A program made the translations under genes and the position numbers. This document shows positions 1 to 14,400 of a stretch of DNA of 64,000 nucleotides, in pieces (positions within the stretch are counted from its first letter, which is position 1; every line of letters starts with the position of its first letter). The DNA comes from Phylloscopus collybita (lineage: Eukaryota; Chordata; Aves; Passeriformes; Phylloscopidae), in the NCBI GenBank assembly GCA_027886175.1, contig JAJNNQ010000075.1:37106501-37170500 (forward strand), given 5' to 3'. The notes beneath the pieces were generated by a model that had not been told where the DNA came from, made no database searches, and saw only the letters and a program-made list of their open reading frames with translations.

Positions 1-3000
1 TTACTCACTAAATCTGGGTTCATTTCCTTGAAAATTTTGTAACTGGACATGTGTCAGAATGCACAATTATGCCCGTATGTCTATAATTTGATCAAGTGAT
101 TTTTTTTCTTCATGTATTTTCACAGGATTTGTGATACTGAAACATTTATTTGGTCCACTGTTTCATAGGGTGCCAGGACTGTTTTTCTAGTGGTGCTGCT
201 TTGCATGAGAGAACCAAAATGGCAAAACCTCTAACAGGAACTGAGGTTAGCCACTTGCATAAATAATATTAAACTGTTGGGCAGTATCAGGTTTGTTATG
301 CTCCATTTCTTGCCTCCACAATATAATTTCCTCCTTTTATTTCCAAAACATTAATAGATGTAGTGTAAAAGGACCGTGAGTAGGCTGAATTAGGATTTAG
401 CTGCAATGGTTTATGGACAACCAGAGGTTTGTCACAAATAAGCAGACTTGATAAAATAATTACTGTGGGTGTGGGAAGAGAGAAATGACAGCATCTACTT
501 CTTGAGTTCAAAAATTTCTCATAGGACAATATATGATCCTATTAAATTCAACCAAAATGGTGACAGGGAGCACATGTTTTTCTATGCCAGTACCTCCCTT
601 ATGCTAGGTTAGAGAAAACAGAAAGATATTAAATCATGAGGGTTTCTATTTGAGTGTGAATGTGGGATGGCCATGCTGGAGGTAAGTGCAAATTCTCCAA
701 ATCTTTCTGTGGGGAACTGACCACTCTCTTATCAGGAGGACTAGATTAACACATACTAATTTATGAAGGTTTTATGAGTCCTCATGTCAAGTCCTCACCA
801 TTTCCTCCTTTAGTATACAGCTCTGTCATTCATCTACAGCACTGTGACAGAAATCTCTTTTGCTCTACAGTACCACATGCCACCACATGCTCTAGGGTCT
901 GACGTCCAGCTGGACCTAGTGCTTTGGTGCAATTGCTTTGCTGTTAGGAATGTGCTCCCTGGTAGAAACTCACATTTCAAAGGATTGTTTCCATCATTCC
1001 TTCCCTACTGCTGCAGCCAAGCATGGCAGCTCCTCCACAGGCAGCACTGACCTGCTCATTGAGTTATGAAGGGATCCATCTCTTGGCTTCTCACATACGG
1101 GAAAGGAGATTATGTCTCTCAGGGACAGACAGTGAGAGGGGAGATAGAGATGATTTTTGAGCTCAGTATCTCATTTAAATTTGAAGACTAGCCAGACAAA
1201 ATGGGTACTGTAAGACCAAGAGAAAGCCTGAGAAGTGGAGGAGAAAAAAGGCACTCAGATGGGTTGGATGTGCAGATTTTTTTGTTTTTCCTCTTCAGTG
1301 TAACTTCTCAGTCAGCTAAAGCAGAAGGATACTTTTCAATGATAGGTTCAGTGTCCCTGAGTTTCAGTTATCATTGAGCAACACGGTATATCTGGGATTG
1401 ACAATAAACTTGATGTCAGGACTGATGTTTTTAGGTTTGTGTACCTTTTTTTTGGTAGGGGGTGGCAGGGAGGAGTAGGTTTTAAACTCTGATCCATCCA
1501 CACTGTTCTGTGGGCCTGGAGCATCTGAACGCCCCATTTTATAACAGATTTCAGGAGGAAAATCTGTGCTCATAAATGTGTGGCAGAGGTCAAGGGATGC
1601 CAGTGTTGCACCTTGTTGAGGAAAACCTTAAGTAAACCTTAAGACTACATACAGCAAATTGTTGGCACCCAAACTCAATCCACGTGGGGAAGGAGATAAG
1701 GGACAGTACCGTATCTGTGTGATGAGCAATTTAAGTTGTATTAAAGCTAGGAGGGCAAATCAGTGACAGAAGTCTAAATTTAAACAGAGCAAACAACAGG
1801 ATTTTACATCAAATTTTTCTCTGCCACTTTTACAAATTACGTTATCATTTGCTACTTTTCTTCCATTCACAGTATCCTTTGTGCCCACTATGAAAATCTG
1901 ATGGCAAAAGGCCCGCTCAGTGAAACACCATAAAAATACAGTCAACAGTAATTTATATTTTATCTTAATTTTTTATCTTGCTCTGGTTTACTAAATTCAG
2001 TTGCCTTAAGCAACACTTTGGTAGATAACAGAGATCTCCATGCCAAATCTAGAGAGACTGTCAGACTGCCATTCTCATTTTCATCCTCACCAGACCTTCA
2101 GCTTTCCTCTTTCATAATGTGTGTTGAGTCCATATATGAGTATAACATTCTGGCACTGTTCATGGAGTGATGTGTGTGTTTATGCTGTTCATGTGACAAT
2201 TGAATATGTCAATATTCATGTGAAATTGAACACCATGCAAAAAAAAATAAATATTCCATTTTGGAATTCGAGTTTCAACGTCTGGTGGGGAATAATGACA
2301 CTGGAAGGGGTCAAAGAATGTGAAAGGCAGCAAAAGGATTTATATGCTTCATTTGGTGTAGCATACTAATTTCAACAATCAGTAGGTTTGTTCAGTGTGG
2401 ATCTGTGACAGGCTGCAGGACCTGTGCAAATTACTTGTTCCGTCTTTAGTGCTTCTCCCTTTCCTTTCTACCATGATACAAGCAACAGTCTTCACCTTGT
2501 GTACAACAGGCCCAATCTTTCTTTTGGCATGTGGCCAAAAGGAGATAAACACCTTTCACTCTTTGTGAAAATCAGTATTATGGCAAGTAAAATGAAATTT
2601 TGTGGCTATTCTGTATAGCACTCCTGTAGTAGTTATTTTGTCTTCTGGTTACCTTAAGTAGAGTAGGACATAGACAAACCACAGGATGGTGGATCTCCAG
2701 CACATGCGTGTCACACACACACAGAGATGACAGGATTTTCAAACTGATTGATTCAAACAGAATTAATTTTGTTAACTTTATCTGTGGTGGAGGTGGAAAA
2801 TATGCAGCTGGTGAATAAATAGTATGAAGAGATAATAGAATTACCCAGCCTCATTAAATGGCTACACATTGTGCTATTTAGTAATTCATTCAATAGCAAG
2901 GTGTCTTGAAGAGCAGGTACAATAGATTATTAACTGTAGGGGGACTGCACACATAAAGACATAACTGTTAAGGGGAATCAATGCATTCTGCTCAGCACCA

Positions 3001-3817
3001 TATGCATAGAGACACAGAACAGTTATTATTACAACATCATCTCAGCTTGTTTAACACAGCTATCCCTGTCCTTTCACTCTAATCTCTTTTCTCTGCTTTC
3101 CTCCTTTTTCTTTTTACAGAATCTAACTCTATAAAGGAACATAACAAAATCTTTCAAATTGAAATCTCACACCTCTCTACCCTCCTTAAGAAAGAAACGC
3201 ATGCTATCAACAATACACATTAATCAGTTACAAATGGAAGTAATAATAATCTGCCATGCTCTTCTGCCTATTATCATAAGTAGCATGAAATGATAATTTA
3301 ATAGTATGCAGTACTTCACATCATCAATAAAAGTATCCAAGCAGCAAAGCACAAACACTAACAAGTGTGCAGCACTGACAATTTTCATCACATCCCCAGG
3401 ACCAGTTCATTTTTCATCAGCTGTAATGCCAGCTTGCCAAGTCACAGAGGGAGGAATGAAAGCTGCTACTTCAGCCTCACTAACGTGTGAGGGGGAAGAA
3501 GGCTGCCACTTCCTTAGCACTGCCTGCCTGAAAAGTTGTAATGGCCCCAAGGTGTCACCAGCAGGGACTCTACTATCACCTTCTGCTGCTTCTGTAGTGG
3601 GTTTTTCCCAGTCCTATACAGCTGCTGAGAACAACTAGCTCTCCCTTTTCTCATCATCTTATCTCGCCTTGAAAATGTCTGTCTCTTACTGCATGGGGGT
3701 GCAGTGCACTGTAGTCACCAGCTGGCTGACACACTAGCACTGCCTTGTTGGGGCCCCATTTGCAGTTTGAGTGTTCCTTTGTGCAATTGCCATCCCACTC
3801 AGTGTAGTGGTGAACAA
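1..3817. other. Unique AT-rich sequence, no gene supported
   Basis: No gene is recognised here. The sequence is AT-rich and CpG-poor with ordinary scattered stop codons; the longest open frame is 110 codons and resembles nothing I know. A strong pyrimidine tract ending in ACAG lies at about 3066-3119 and looks like a splice acceptor, but it is followed by stops and has no partner exon. A strong donor-like GGTAAGT lies near 681. Neither is enough to call an exon. Confidence 0.6.
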
Positions 3818-3892
3818 GGTGGTGCTGGGTTAACAGTTGGATTTTATGGTCTTGGAAGTCTTTTCCATCTTAATGATTCTGTGGTTCTGTGA
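3818..3892 (+). mobile_element. CR1 LINE 3'-end fragment
   Basis: This 75-bp stretch follows the 3' end of avian CR1: GGTGGTGCTGGGTTAACAG, then TTGGA, a diverged copy of the GATGGTCTT..AGGTC..TTCCA block, and finally the degenerate 8-bp terminal repeats (ATGATTCTGTGGTTCTGTGA). CR1 copies are usually 5'-truncated and end in such octamers without poly-A. Only the last part of the 3' UTR remains, so it has no coding capacity. Several substitutions from the recalled consensus suggest an old copy. Confidence 0.85.
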
Positions 3893-5082
3893 AGGGTGGC
3901 GTTATTACAGTGGTTGCCACTCACACAGACTGGTGTCCTTACACATACTGGTTCACCAGGTGAAAACTTTCATCCTGGTGAGGCTGGATGGAAATCCTCT
4001 CTCAAAGTGTTCTGTGGAAGTTGGAATTTCCACACCAAAAAGTTTTGCCACAATAAAAGATCTATTTTGCCCAAAGTGAAACAAAGTGGAAGTGTTTTCT
4101 TACAGGAAAATTGTGACTTGTGTCTTACCCACCTGTCTCCTCAGGGAAGACTCTGTCCCTCAAGGGTTATTGCTGTGTCTCATCAGCTTTTACTGATGGT
4201 GCTCTTATTGTAGGTACTGCCCAGGCCACAGAGCCACAGAGGGGAAGGCAGCTTTTGGCACACAGCTGCTATGTAGTGCCCTGGCAGCTGCATTAACTCT
4301 GAATCAACTGAAAATATTTCCACATTCCAAAACTGACAATTATTTTTAAGCTGACAGCCCTGCAAATGATTTTTCAGCACATTTTCATTTCTTTAGGGTT
4401 ATCAATACACTCAAAATAATAATCTAAGAAGATAAAAAAATAAAAAATTCACACCAGAATCCTGTATTTATTTTAATTTTGAGAAATAGAATGATGTCAA
4501 CTTGTCCACTCCTGTAGCAGTTTCCAAGTATGATAATACAGTTCCTGCATATACAGTAACATTGTGGTAACCAGCTCAGAAGAACAATGCTTCTGTTTAT
4601 TTCATTGTTGGGATTTTAGCTGCCTATAATATTTCTCAAATAAGGCTACCTAACACTCAAGGGTGAGTTCATGTGTCCCCTGCCATTTACACGTGCCTGT
4701 AATTGAGCCATCAAGGAAATTACTGGCAAAGATCTTCCCTGTAGTCCTACAAAAAGGTTGGATGTCAGATGTAATAATAAAACTAAGAAGTTAGGAATAT
4801 ACATTCATAATCCAATAAAACTTACAGAAAAGTAGATGAAAAAATTAAAGAACATTTCCTTCAGAATTCAAGGCTATTTCTTTCCACAGAACTGTTGAAG
4901 ACCCATGTTAGCTGTCAAACCTATAGTTAGTTAAAATTTATGTTGCAGTGGTTAGAAGAAGCGTTTTCCTCACCCTGGAAAAAATTAATAAAATTTTAAA
5001 AATTGGATGCTCAAAAAGCCAGATTTTTTCCATTATTAATTTCCAGTAAAAAGGCTTTTTTTAGTGCAAAATATCTAATTGG

Positions 5083-5102
5083 ATATATATATATATATAT
5101 AT
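5083..5102. repeat. (AT)10 dinucleotide microsatellite
   Basis: There are ten uninterrupted AT units inside AT-rich sequence. It is a simple repeat, probably length-variable between individuals. Confidence 0.95.
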
Positions 5103-5285
5103 GTAAAAATGTGTTAGTCCAGATCTGGTAAGATTGAAAACTAACATTAACCTCTACACAAGTACTAAAAACACTATATTCTCAAGTTACACCATGAGTG
5201 AGACAAGCTACTGCAACTCACATATTCAGTTAAAGGTTGTTGTGTGGATAATTAATGTTCACATCATGCCTGTGACATGATTTAT

Positions 5286-5325
5286 GGCTGCCTTCCAACT
5301 CGAGATATTCTATGATTATATGATT
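5286..5325 (+). mobile_element. CR1 LINE 3' tail, 40 bp
   Basis: The sequence GGCTGCCTTCCAACTCGAGA followed by TATTCTATGATTATATGAT matches the end of a CR1 element (consensus-like CCCTTCCAACTC.GGATATTCTATGATTCTATGAT). Only the last 40 bases are recognisable, so it is a strongly 5'-truncated insertion or an old remnant. It could instead be the tail of a SINE that uses a CR1 end, but no tRNA-like head is visible upstream. Confidence 0.75.
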
Positions 5326-6375
5326 TCTAGTTTTGTTGAGTTCTCTGCTTGGTGCTCGATTCTGATGCTCAGCACAGATTTGCAAGGCCTGGAGCTCAGT
5401 GACACTTTTTGAAAATCTCCATTCTCCTCTTCCTGTATCAGTACTAATAGCTGCAAAGAATCAAATCACCACGCTGCTTAGCCATTTGGCCAGAAGAGCA
5501 TATTTTGTGTTTGCTGCTTGAAAGGAAATTCTCAGAGGATTTTAGTCTGTGAAAGGCTGGGCACCAGTGCTCAAAAATATACGAATTGGTTTAATATGCT
5601 TGGAAAAGGGCAGATGTGATTATATTACTCCATTACACATGGAGGAAAACTAAGGCATAAAGATATAGAATGACTTCATAAACCCAGAAATGAGTACTGT
5701 GAACATTTCACTTCTTTTTGTTTATCACTTCAGCCACCTGGTACTCCCAGCAGCTAACCCAAACTTTTGGCTAGATGAGGAAAAAGTATTTCTTCTGGAA
5801 AGCCATGTTGATTAAATGCTCAATATGTAACCAAGTGGTTGAGTCAAGTGGAAAATAACAACTTTATGACAACTGTTTCTGTACCATTCTCTCATAGTGC
5901 TCAACAATTGATTATACATAATGACATAATATTGAAACGCCAGACATCTTTTCACTACAATTACTTTTTTCCTTTCCATCTCCATCATTTGGCTTTGATT
6001 TTAAAGTGGCAACTTATAACAGACAATTCTTGTTTTCACTATGTTGCTTTAACACATTCTGCCTTGGTGATTTTCAAATTAAACAGTCTTAGTTAATTCT
6101 ACTACCAAAATTGTAGCTAATAATTAATATTGTAGGTTTTCAATATTTTTAGGTTTCTTTAAAAAAGATTTGGTTCATACTGAAATAGAAGCAACTTCCC
6201 AGATTCCCATGGGAAGAACAACTCAGCATTTAGTGCAGATTTCAATGCCTGGGCTCTGGATGAAGTTCATCTGTGGTTTGCTGAAGTACCTTGCAAACTC
6301 ACTTTTATGAGAGCATTATGGGAAATTGCAGACCAATGCCCCAACTTCACGCCATGGTGTTCTGTGACGCAATTA

Positions 6376-6410
6376 GGATCACAGAATAACTCAGGTTGAA
6401 AAACCTTGAT
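6376..6410 (-). mobile_element. CR1 LINE 3' tail remnant, minus strand
   Basis: GGATCACAGAATAACTCAGG followed by TTGAAAAACCTTGA resembles the reverse complement of a CR1 3' end (consensus-like ATCACAGAATCACTAAGGTTGGAAAAGACC). The match is short and diverged and cannot be followed further into the element. Confidence 0.6.
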
Positions 6411-8024
6411 TGTTATTAGAAATAATGTCTGCAAAGCTGTCTCTTATCCTGTTAACAACTTGATGATTAGCCTTAGCCACTCACCTAATAGAAATTTTCT
6501 GCCAAAATTAGAGCAATTCTTTTTCAGATAGATTTCAAGTGAGAAAGGTACCACTGTAACACTGAACCTAATATATAACTGAGGATTTTCTGTGTTGAAT
6601 GCATGCATCACCATAGCTAATTTGTAGAGATTTCAACACCAACTGAGGAGGTAGCACAGAAACATAAGTCTCAAATAGCGTATCCATAGCACATAGAAGC
6701 GAAAAGTAAATCTAATGATGTCTTAGTATTCACCTGGGATCCACACATTTCCTGTGGAATATGTTAGTGATGTAAAAATGGCCCCTTAACCTCACTTTTC
6801 CTCTCCAGTATGGAAACAGAAAGTAAAAAAATTATATTTTGAGAACATTGCCAAGGTAATCTGAGCAAGCAGAGTTGTAGCAGAGGTACTGTTATATTTA
6901 TTCTGACTTCTGCTTTTATAATCACTGCAATGGGCCTGTGTGTGTTTACATTGGTCTGTTCATAGCACAGACAAAGAACAGTTTCCAGGTACTCTGACAA
7001 AAGGGAAAACAATGTCACACCTTCTTTACAGTCTCCTGCAATTGTCATGAGTTAGAATAATCATTTAAAATAGGGCTAAGAATTTATAAAGGCTCTGTGT
7101 GGCTTCCAGTAGTCCTTCTGTAGGAATGAGAGTCATTGGAAACCTCTGAGAATGTCAGGGCATATAAGCATATACAAGTAACTGTTATCTCTTAATGTTT
7201 GATGGTGTTGACATTAACCATCAAAGCTTTGCTGTTCTGCTTGTACTTCATCACCTTGCTTTGCTCTGAATATTTGTCTTCCTCCAAGACAATCAGTTTG
7301 TCCGCACAGTCCCATTTCAGAAGTCCTCATGCTCACGAGCGCAAATTGAATGCCGCTTTCACAGAAGTGCTGTTTAATGCACACAGGACAGCTCTTGCAA
7401 GCCATGAAGCTATTTAGTTCTTCTGATAGCTTTAATCAATTTGTACTCTTGCTAGCTCTTCACAATGGATTGTACCCCTTCACATCTGTGGGGCTGCAGC
7501 CGTAGGAATAAGTTAATACAAGTACTGACGCAAGTAGAGTTTCCTGCCATGAAATACAAAACTGGGTGTTTTTGGCTTCACAGTTGAATTTCTTATTGCA
7601 CATAATGCTCACTCTTTTGTTAAGCTTTCAGTAGAAGTTGTTTTTTTTTTTTTTAATGCTGCCTTGAAAAACATCCTGCCATTTTCAACTAAACAGAAGT
7701 TTCCAGTAGAAAGGATTCCTCTGTGTCTTTCTGTGTTGCTTTTACTGGCTGCTTTGATTTTCTGCTTCTTTCCTTGTTTTCCTGGACTACCATTGGGGGA
7801 TGGCATTGATAAATGAAATGCTTGGCTCTCTCATGACATTAACACCATTAAAAGTAAGTTCTCATGAGTAACTCATTGCTTTCTCCCAGGGAGTAGTGTC
7901 ATAATATGGATTTTCAGACTCTTATGTCCAAAGTAGAATCAACAGAAAAAGAAATCAGGAACAAAAAAAAAGCTTAAGGGAAATGCTGGGAGCAACCAGA
8001 GACTTGTTTTCAATCATTCTGGTG

Positions 8025-8046
8025 TTGTAATGAAGCTTCATTACAA
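8025..8046. repeat. Perfect 22-bp palindrome
   Basis: TTGTAATGAAG is followed immediately by its exact reverse complement CTTCATTACAA, with no spacer and a HindIII-type AAGCTT at the centre. No coding sequence or mobile element is seen beside it. Confidence 0.97.
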
Positions 8047-8453
8047 ACAAAAAACCCAGTTCTATAATAAAATTGGGGAGAGTCCTCTGTAGCACAACGT
8101 CTTTTTACCATTCCTAGCTATCCTTGATGCACCAAAAAATTAGAGAATGAAGGTTTTACTGTGTTTGGCTAGAAAGTAAAAGTAGGTTCAGTGATAAGGT
8201 CATGGCTTCTGCCCTGTCCTATTCTAGCTGACAGAGCAGCAATAGAAAAAAGTAGCCATGTCTGTGCTAAACTAATAGGAAAACTGACCACGTTAAAAAT
8301 CTGAGCTCAAGTGAGAGAAGAAAAACAGCTGATAGTTTGATAAAGTAAAGCCAGTACTTTATTATTTCTTTTATCGGTCTTCCTCTTGACTGAACTGTCA
8401 ATAAAATGCTCTGAGCACTCTGAACAAAAGCCATTTCTTGAAGAATGTTCGTC

Positions 8454-8491
8454 TTTTTTTTTTTTTTTTTTTTTTTTTAATTTTTTTTTTT
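8454..8491. repeat. T25-AA-T11 homopolymer tract
   Basis: Twenty-five T are followed by AA and eleven more T. Read on the minus strand this could be an old A-tail, but no AATAAA signal or gene-like sequence sits next to it. I treat it as a simple repeat. Confidence 0.95.
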
Positions 8492-11400
8492 ATTATGATA
8501 TCTCTAAAGAATAAAAGAAACAGTTTAAGTGATACAATAGCAGGCTGGCAAGCAGTGTAAAGTTCATCATTCCCAAACAAGCTTTGAGCGGTGGCTCTTT
8601 AGCTTTGATGTCACATTTCTGCTTCTTCATTACAAGAACCCTTTTCTATCACATGTGGATGTACTGAAGAGTAGGGTGGTATAAAGATTTTCAAAATGTT
8701 TTTTACCAAGGGCTAGTGCTGCCTTTCATTTTTAAATCTCACATTGAAAGCTAGTTACAGACCACCTGCCTAGCCCAAGTAATCAGCAGCTTTTCTAAGG
8801 AACATTGTCTCCAAAGGAGTTCAATCTACATTGTTGTACGCTCCTTTTTACATTTTCTCACGTGTTTGCGGACATGTTTCTCAGTTTCTTACACAGTGAT
8901 GCTCAAGAATTCCTAATAATAAATTCACTCTGCAAAGCTGTTCCCCTACCATGAAAAACACAGTAAAATTTTTGGGAGACTACCATCATCTCAGTAATTT
9001 TTTTACTGTGAGTATTGTCACAGTCATGATTAGAATGCAGTTCAGCTATGTGAAAATAAAACCATGCTTAAAACTACTCTAAATACCTATAGCTGTTCCT
9101 CTTTCTACATAAAATGGGGCTGGACTGAAAATCCCATTCTATTTGGATTAACTGTGTAGTATAGAGTTACACTTAAGTCACAGCTTGCTTTTAACTTGCT
9201 AGCTTGCATAGGGGTGGCAGGCCAGCCACAATCTGACCACCTGGAACTTGGTATCATGTGCAAAATCTTTCCAAGAAGATTTAAATGCTGTAAAAAATTA
9301 CCTCTGCTGAACACTGAATATCTCAACTACATTGGAGCAAGAATGTTAATTATCTGCAAAGCTGAAAATCATAAACTTCTATATTACACTTCAACCACTG
9401 CAACTTCTGCAGAAAGCATGTTGAGCCAGAACTTGCACAGGTATAATTTTACAAGATAAGTATATATTAGCAATGTAAGATAATTAGATTTTACCATAAA
9501 AAGTCACTGGACTCATCTGTATCTGCATATTTACAACATTCAAAAACCTGTACTGTTACAGAAACACATTTGCAAATTGAGTGCGTCATCCAATTCCTTA
9601 ATTTCCATTTTCATTTAAAAAAAAAGAAATTATGCTGAAGTATTTACATGTATTACTAAACAATTTGATTTCTTTTTTTTCCCCCTGCAAATTCACCTAT
9701 TAAAGAAAAAAAACTCTACATCTGCTATTGCAGCAGTTTGTTTTGGACTGTGACTTTGATAGTTTATTTCAGTGGTTCTCAGTCTCTGAACTATACATGT
9801 TTGCAGTCATACTTTTAACTCAGAAAGGTGGTATTCTTCTGCCAACCACTGAAAACCATTTGTTGCTACAGACCATAATTTGGGAGCTGATGGTTTAGTC
9901 TCCTGAAAATAACTTTGTTGTACTAATGTAGTCTGCTGGGATATGGAATCGATGGCTTTGTTAATGGCTGTCTCCAGATGTTTCGTCTCTGTATTTTCAT
10001 ACACTTTGTTTCGGAGCTAATTACCTACAAGATAGTTCAGTTTTACAAGACTGCTGACAACAAACAAAGAGTAGAGTGCAAATAATGGTATGCCAAAAGA
10101 TACTGTGCTGATTGGAGCTTGAAACCAAGCTTTTAGTGAATGGAGCACCCGGACTCTTGGAGCATTAGCCCATAACCTCAACACAGCTCATCGACTCCAG
10201 AAGCACTCCAATTCAACAGAAACTAGAATATAATTGTCCTAGACATATAATTATTGTCCATATTAACAATTGTTGAGCAAGAAGGAGATTTCTTTTAGTT
10301 TACAGAGTATTTTGCAATTTGAAAACTAAGTTTTTGTTAAGAGAAGAAAATGAACTCTCTTATTTATTGCCTGACCAGATAAAATGAAATGTACAGATAG
10401 TTGCACCTTTGATGTGCAACTTATTCTTGTATTTATTTTACGCTTTAAAAGATTTCAAAATAAAGGACTACACATTAATTTCTTTCATCTTTATTATTTA
10501 TTTTCATAAGCTGCTAAAGCTGTGCTTTATTTATTGCAAGTCATCCATACATAATTCTCTGTAGTTTAGAAAACTGCATCTAACATTTTCACCCCAACTT
10601 TATAAATTGCATTGATTTATTTCTGTCTCTAAGGCCTACGACCATTTATTACAACAACAAAACATCCTCCATTTCTGGTGATCAAGGAACAAAGTCTACT
10701 CATTTACTGTGTAGTGAGAATTGACAGATGGCCAAATGGGGTGATAGATTTGATTTTAATGTGTCTTAAGAGAGTAAATGAACCAAAGGCAATCTTCAAC
10801 TCATGTGAAAAGTTGGATTTTTGTGTGGCTTTTCTGCAACAGTGAGGTACAATTCTCACAGCACTTCATTGATTTTCCAATCAACCATGACCATTCAGTT
10901 GGCAAAAAGAAGGGTCAAAGAATTTTTATAAAGGGGTTTTTTTTATTGTTTTTCTAGAACTGCCCAAACAAGACTGAATGTACATAACATAAAATACCCT
11001 TCAGTGTTTGGTGGTGGGTTTTTTTCTCCTGAAAAATCTGTGTGAGTTTCACAGGTTATACATTTTCAGTTTTACATCAAATGAAATGATTTTTTCAAGA
11101 GTCATCTGCAACATAAAGAGAATAAAATTTCCTCATACCTCTCTACCTATATTTTTAGCATATATAGTTGATAACAAATCACTTTTCATTTCTCCCTTTG
11201 AACTTTGAGTAGGGATAGTTTCCCTGTTTAAGAACATGTGATACATGGAACAATGCAATAAAGCCAAAATGCAGTAGATCAGAGGAGTTTTTCACTATGC
11301 TCAAACAACAATATATTTGTAAATCCTTACACATCATTAGGGACGCAAAAAGTAATTATACTGTGTGTGTCAAACAGTGAGTTAGTTAGACCTCACTGTG

Positions 11401-14400
11401 GTTGGGGTCTGGTGAAAAACCTCTAAGGCATGCTTGAAAGTTGTCATATGGGAGGATAAACACTTCCAACCACAGGCAGCAGTATCTGAGAACAAGTGCA
11501 TAAAACACCATTTTAAGATTTGAGTGTTTACCTGAAGTGAAAATATTTACAAACTGCCCTTGAGCTAATTGGTTGATTTGTAACATCACTGCATGTTTTG
11601 TGAAATATTGATGGTGTGCTAGAAGAGGCACTGTTTTTCAGTCAGGTGACATATCTCATGGTACATCTTTAGGTGGATAATGCCACCTGAATCACGAGCA
11701 CATGAGCATTACCTAAAAACTGAAAGCTTCTCTCTTTTTGGTTTTGTACACAAAACACTTCACAGAATCTTCACACCGTGCCTTATACAGTGGGTCATAC
11801 ATTCACTGCTTTTTAAGTAATGCTTAGTATTTGACTTGTGTTTGGTATAATTGAGTATTTTGTCATAGTTTGTGCAGCTAACATAAAATCCTCCCTTTCT
11901 AAGAGGGAAATTATGATCCTTTTACTAGCTGGACAAGCAGACAAACTACTTTTTTCTTGGTTTGTGGAAGGAATTTAGACATTTTCTCATGTTTCAAATA
12001 TGAAAAAATTGGTTTTATAAAAATTGCTTCACATTTCACAATTAAAGGTTGAAATTTGGGCTTTGGAGACGTGAATTGATTTCAAGAAACATTTTTTCTT
12101 TAATTATCCATCTACAAATGGGATTAAGATACTTAAAAAACAGTCCATAACCTTTTCTAATTATCAGTTGAAAGACCAGAGCTATCAAAGCGTACTCGCT
12201 GAATTAAAGTTGCTACACACTTTGTCATCTGATCCTCATTTTCCTTTTCACACTTATATAGGAATATTCATTTTAATTCCTCTGAATTTTTAAAGGAAAT
12301 TATGTATTCAAAAATAAAATTCTCTTTGCGCTGAACTCTTTAGAAACACAAACTTTAGAAGAGCTTTGGATCCTGTTCTAAGTGGTTCCAGTGGGAGATG
12401 GAAAGAAAGCGTGAAAAATTTGAGATTAAATTCCTAAATAATTTATTATCACTGAAAACAACAGAAGGAAGTCTGTTCATTTCCTTAAACACTGTTTTAC
12501 TACTGTACTGTACTGAAGAATTTGTAGGAGGTTCAAGTCTTCAAGGACAGCGTGGCAACTCCGCCTGCCCAGGCTGTGCCTGCTTTATCACAGATGAATC
12601 AGAATAAGCTGCTCTTTAAAGGAAAAAATTGGGTAAGACTGGGTAAATTAGATGAAGTAATAATGGCTAAATAAGTCAGCTGGACCATGAGAAAAAATAC
12701 TTAGGACTGGATTTAGCTGACCAAACCAAGGCATAACTATAGACATGGACAGCAGAGATAACTCCAGACATTTCAGATTCCTTTGTCAACAATGTAGAAA
12801 AATAGGCTCATCTACAGAGTAATTTATTTCATCTTCAACTCAGCATTTTCTGTATAGATGAAAGTAACCACGCCCTAAACTATCTTGTCTCTCACCTATA
12901 AAGATATTCTGAGTTCATGAGTTTCCATGTGGGACTAGTGGGTTGCCAGGATGGAAACCTACTGAAATCCAGTGGGGACCTCTGGATTATGGAATCTCAG
13001 GTAATTATTTGTAGTTACTAAGTCTTTCTAAAGTCAGCTTTGCTTAGAATGTGAACTTTCATGGTAAGCGTCAAGCCTTACTGTGCTCTACAGACATGAA
13101 GAGGCAGAAGTTTATGAAATGTCCATATTTTTGCTACATCTGCTTAGTTACATCCAATCCATCTTCCAGTTTAAAGACTATGCTGTAACCGTGGTCATAA
13201 TGGTTAGAATGCTGTTTTAATTTTGTGAGATTGCTTTGGAGAAGGGATGATGTTCCATCTTTAAGGAAATGTTTTTATTCTGTTCAACTTTTATGCACGA
13301 TCATGAGGGTTTTTTTGAAGAACTCTTACTTTATTATTACATGCATGAATATATGTACCAGGTTTTTGGTTAAAGTATGCAAAGTTCTCTTCCTCTGCTT
13401 CTTGAGAAATTTCTAGATTCTACCCAATCTTGAGGCACTGCCACAATGAAGACAAGATGCTATTTTGTTCTGTACTGTATTTTATAGTTACCTGTTTGTG
13501 CCTTTCAATTTGTCTTGGAGCAAGGTCTTGCTATTCATTTGGCAGAATTCACATATAGTTTGGAACAATGCACACTAATGCCATGACATTCAGACTAAGC
13601 AAATGGCAATAATTTTCAACCTCACTAGTTATTTGGATATATCCAATTATTTGCATGGGCAAATGTGTCCGTGTGTATGTGTAATACTGACTAATAATCC
13701 CTATATTCTTATTGACCCATCATACACACTCTGATTGAACTCAATAGGAAATGTTCATGCAGAATAATTGTGAAATTAGAATAAGCAAATAATTAAAAAA
13801 TAATCTGTAAAAATTAGAAATTTAACCACAGAAACACATGCTCTAGTTGTATTTCCTGAAGTAACTGTGCTGCTGACAAGAAGAAGAATGTTGGTTCCAG
13901 ATCATTCATTTTGAAAACTCACACGTGTCCATTTTCCCTAGTCCCTTCCTTCTCTCTGTTGCTGCTTAGTGCCCTGAATATAAAAAATAATTTTCAGATC
14001 CTAGTCTAAGAAATCTTCCTGAGAGGATAGTTTATGTCACAATGCATTTTTATCTCATATAAACTTTCCCCAAATGTTTTGAAGACATTGACGTGGTTGT
14101 TGTTAATGTTTATTTACCCAACAATAATCTCTAAAAATCTTTAAAAGCTGGTTTTTACCAGTGTGCAATTTCCTATTTAATCATCCTGATAAAGTATCTA
14201 GCCCACAAAAACTCTAATAAATCAGTTACTAACCTCAGTAAATACTGGCCTAAAAGGAAACATCTTGATAACACATGGAAAAAAGACCCCACCATATTAA
14301 TAAATTGTAAAACCCCCAAATTATTTCTATTTTTAAAAAAAGAGAAAGGAAAAAAAAAGGAGCAGCCTTATGGATCTGTGATGACTGTCTATTGTATCAT

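Larger units (their letters stand above)
3893..6375. other. Unique AT-rich sequence with one CR1 tail and an AT repeat
   Basis: Apart from the (AT)10 run and the CR1 tail listed separately, I see no gene, RNA or repeat I can name. Open frames stay at or below 105 codons and overlap one another in conflicting frames. Confidence 0.55.

Noticed and set aside
3066..3119. Excellent polypyrimidine-AG splice acceptor
   Set aside because: No open frame or donor-bounded exon follows; pyrimidine-rich tracts ending in AG are common by chance.
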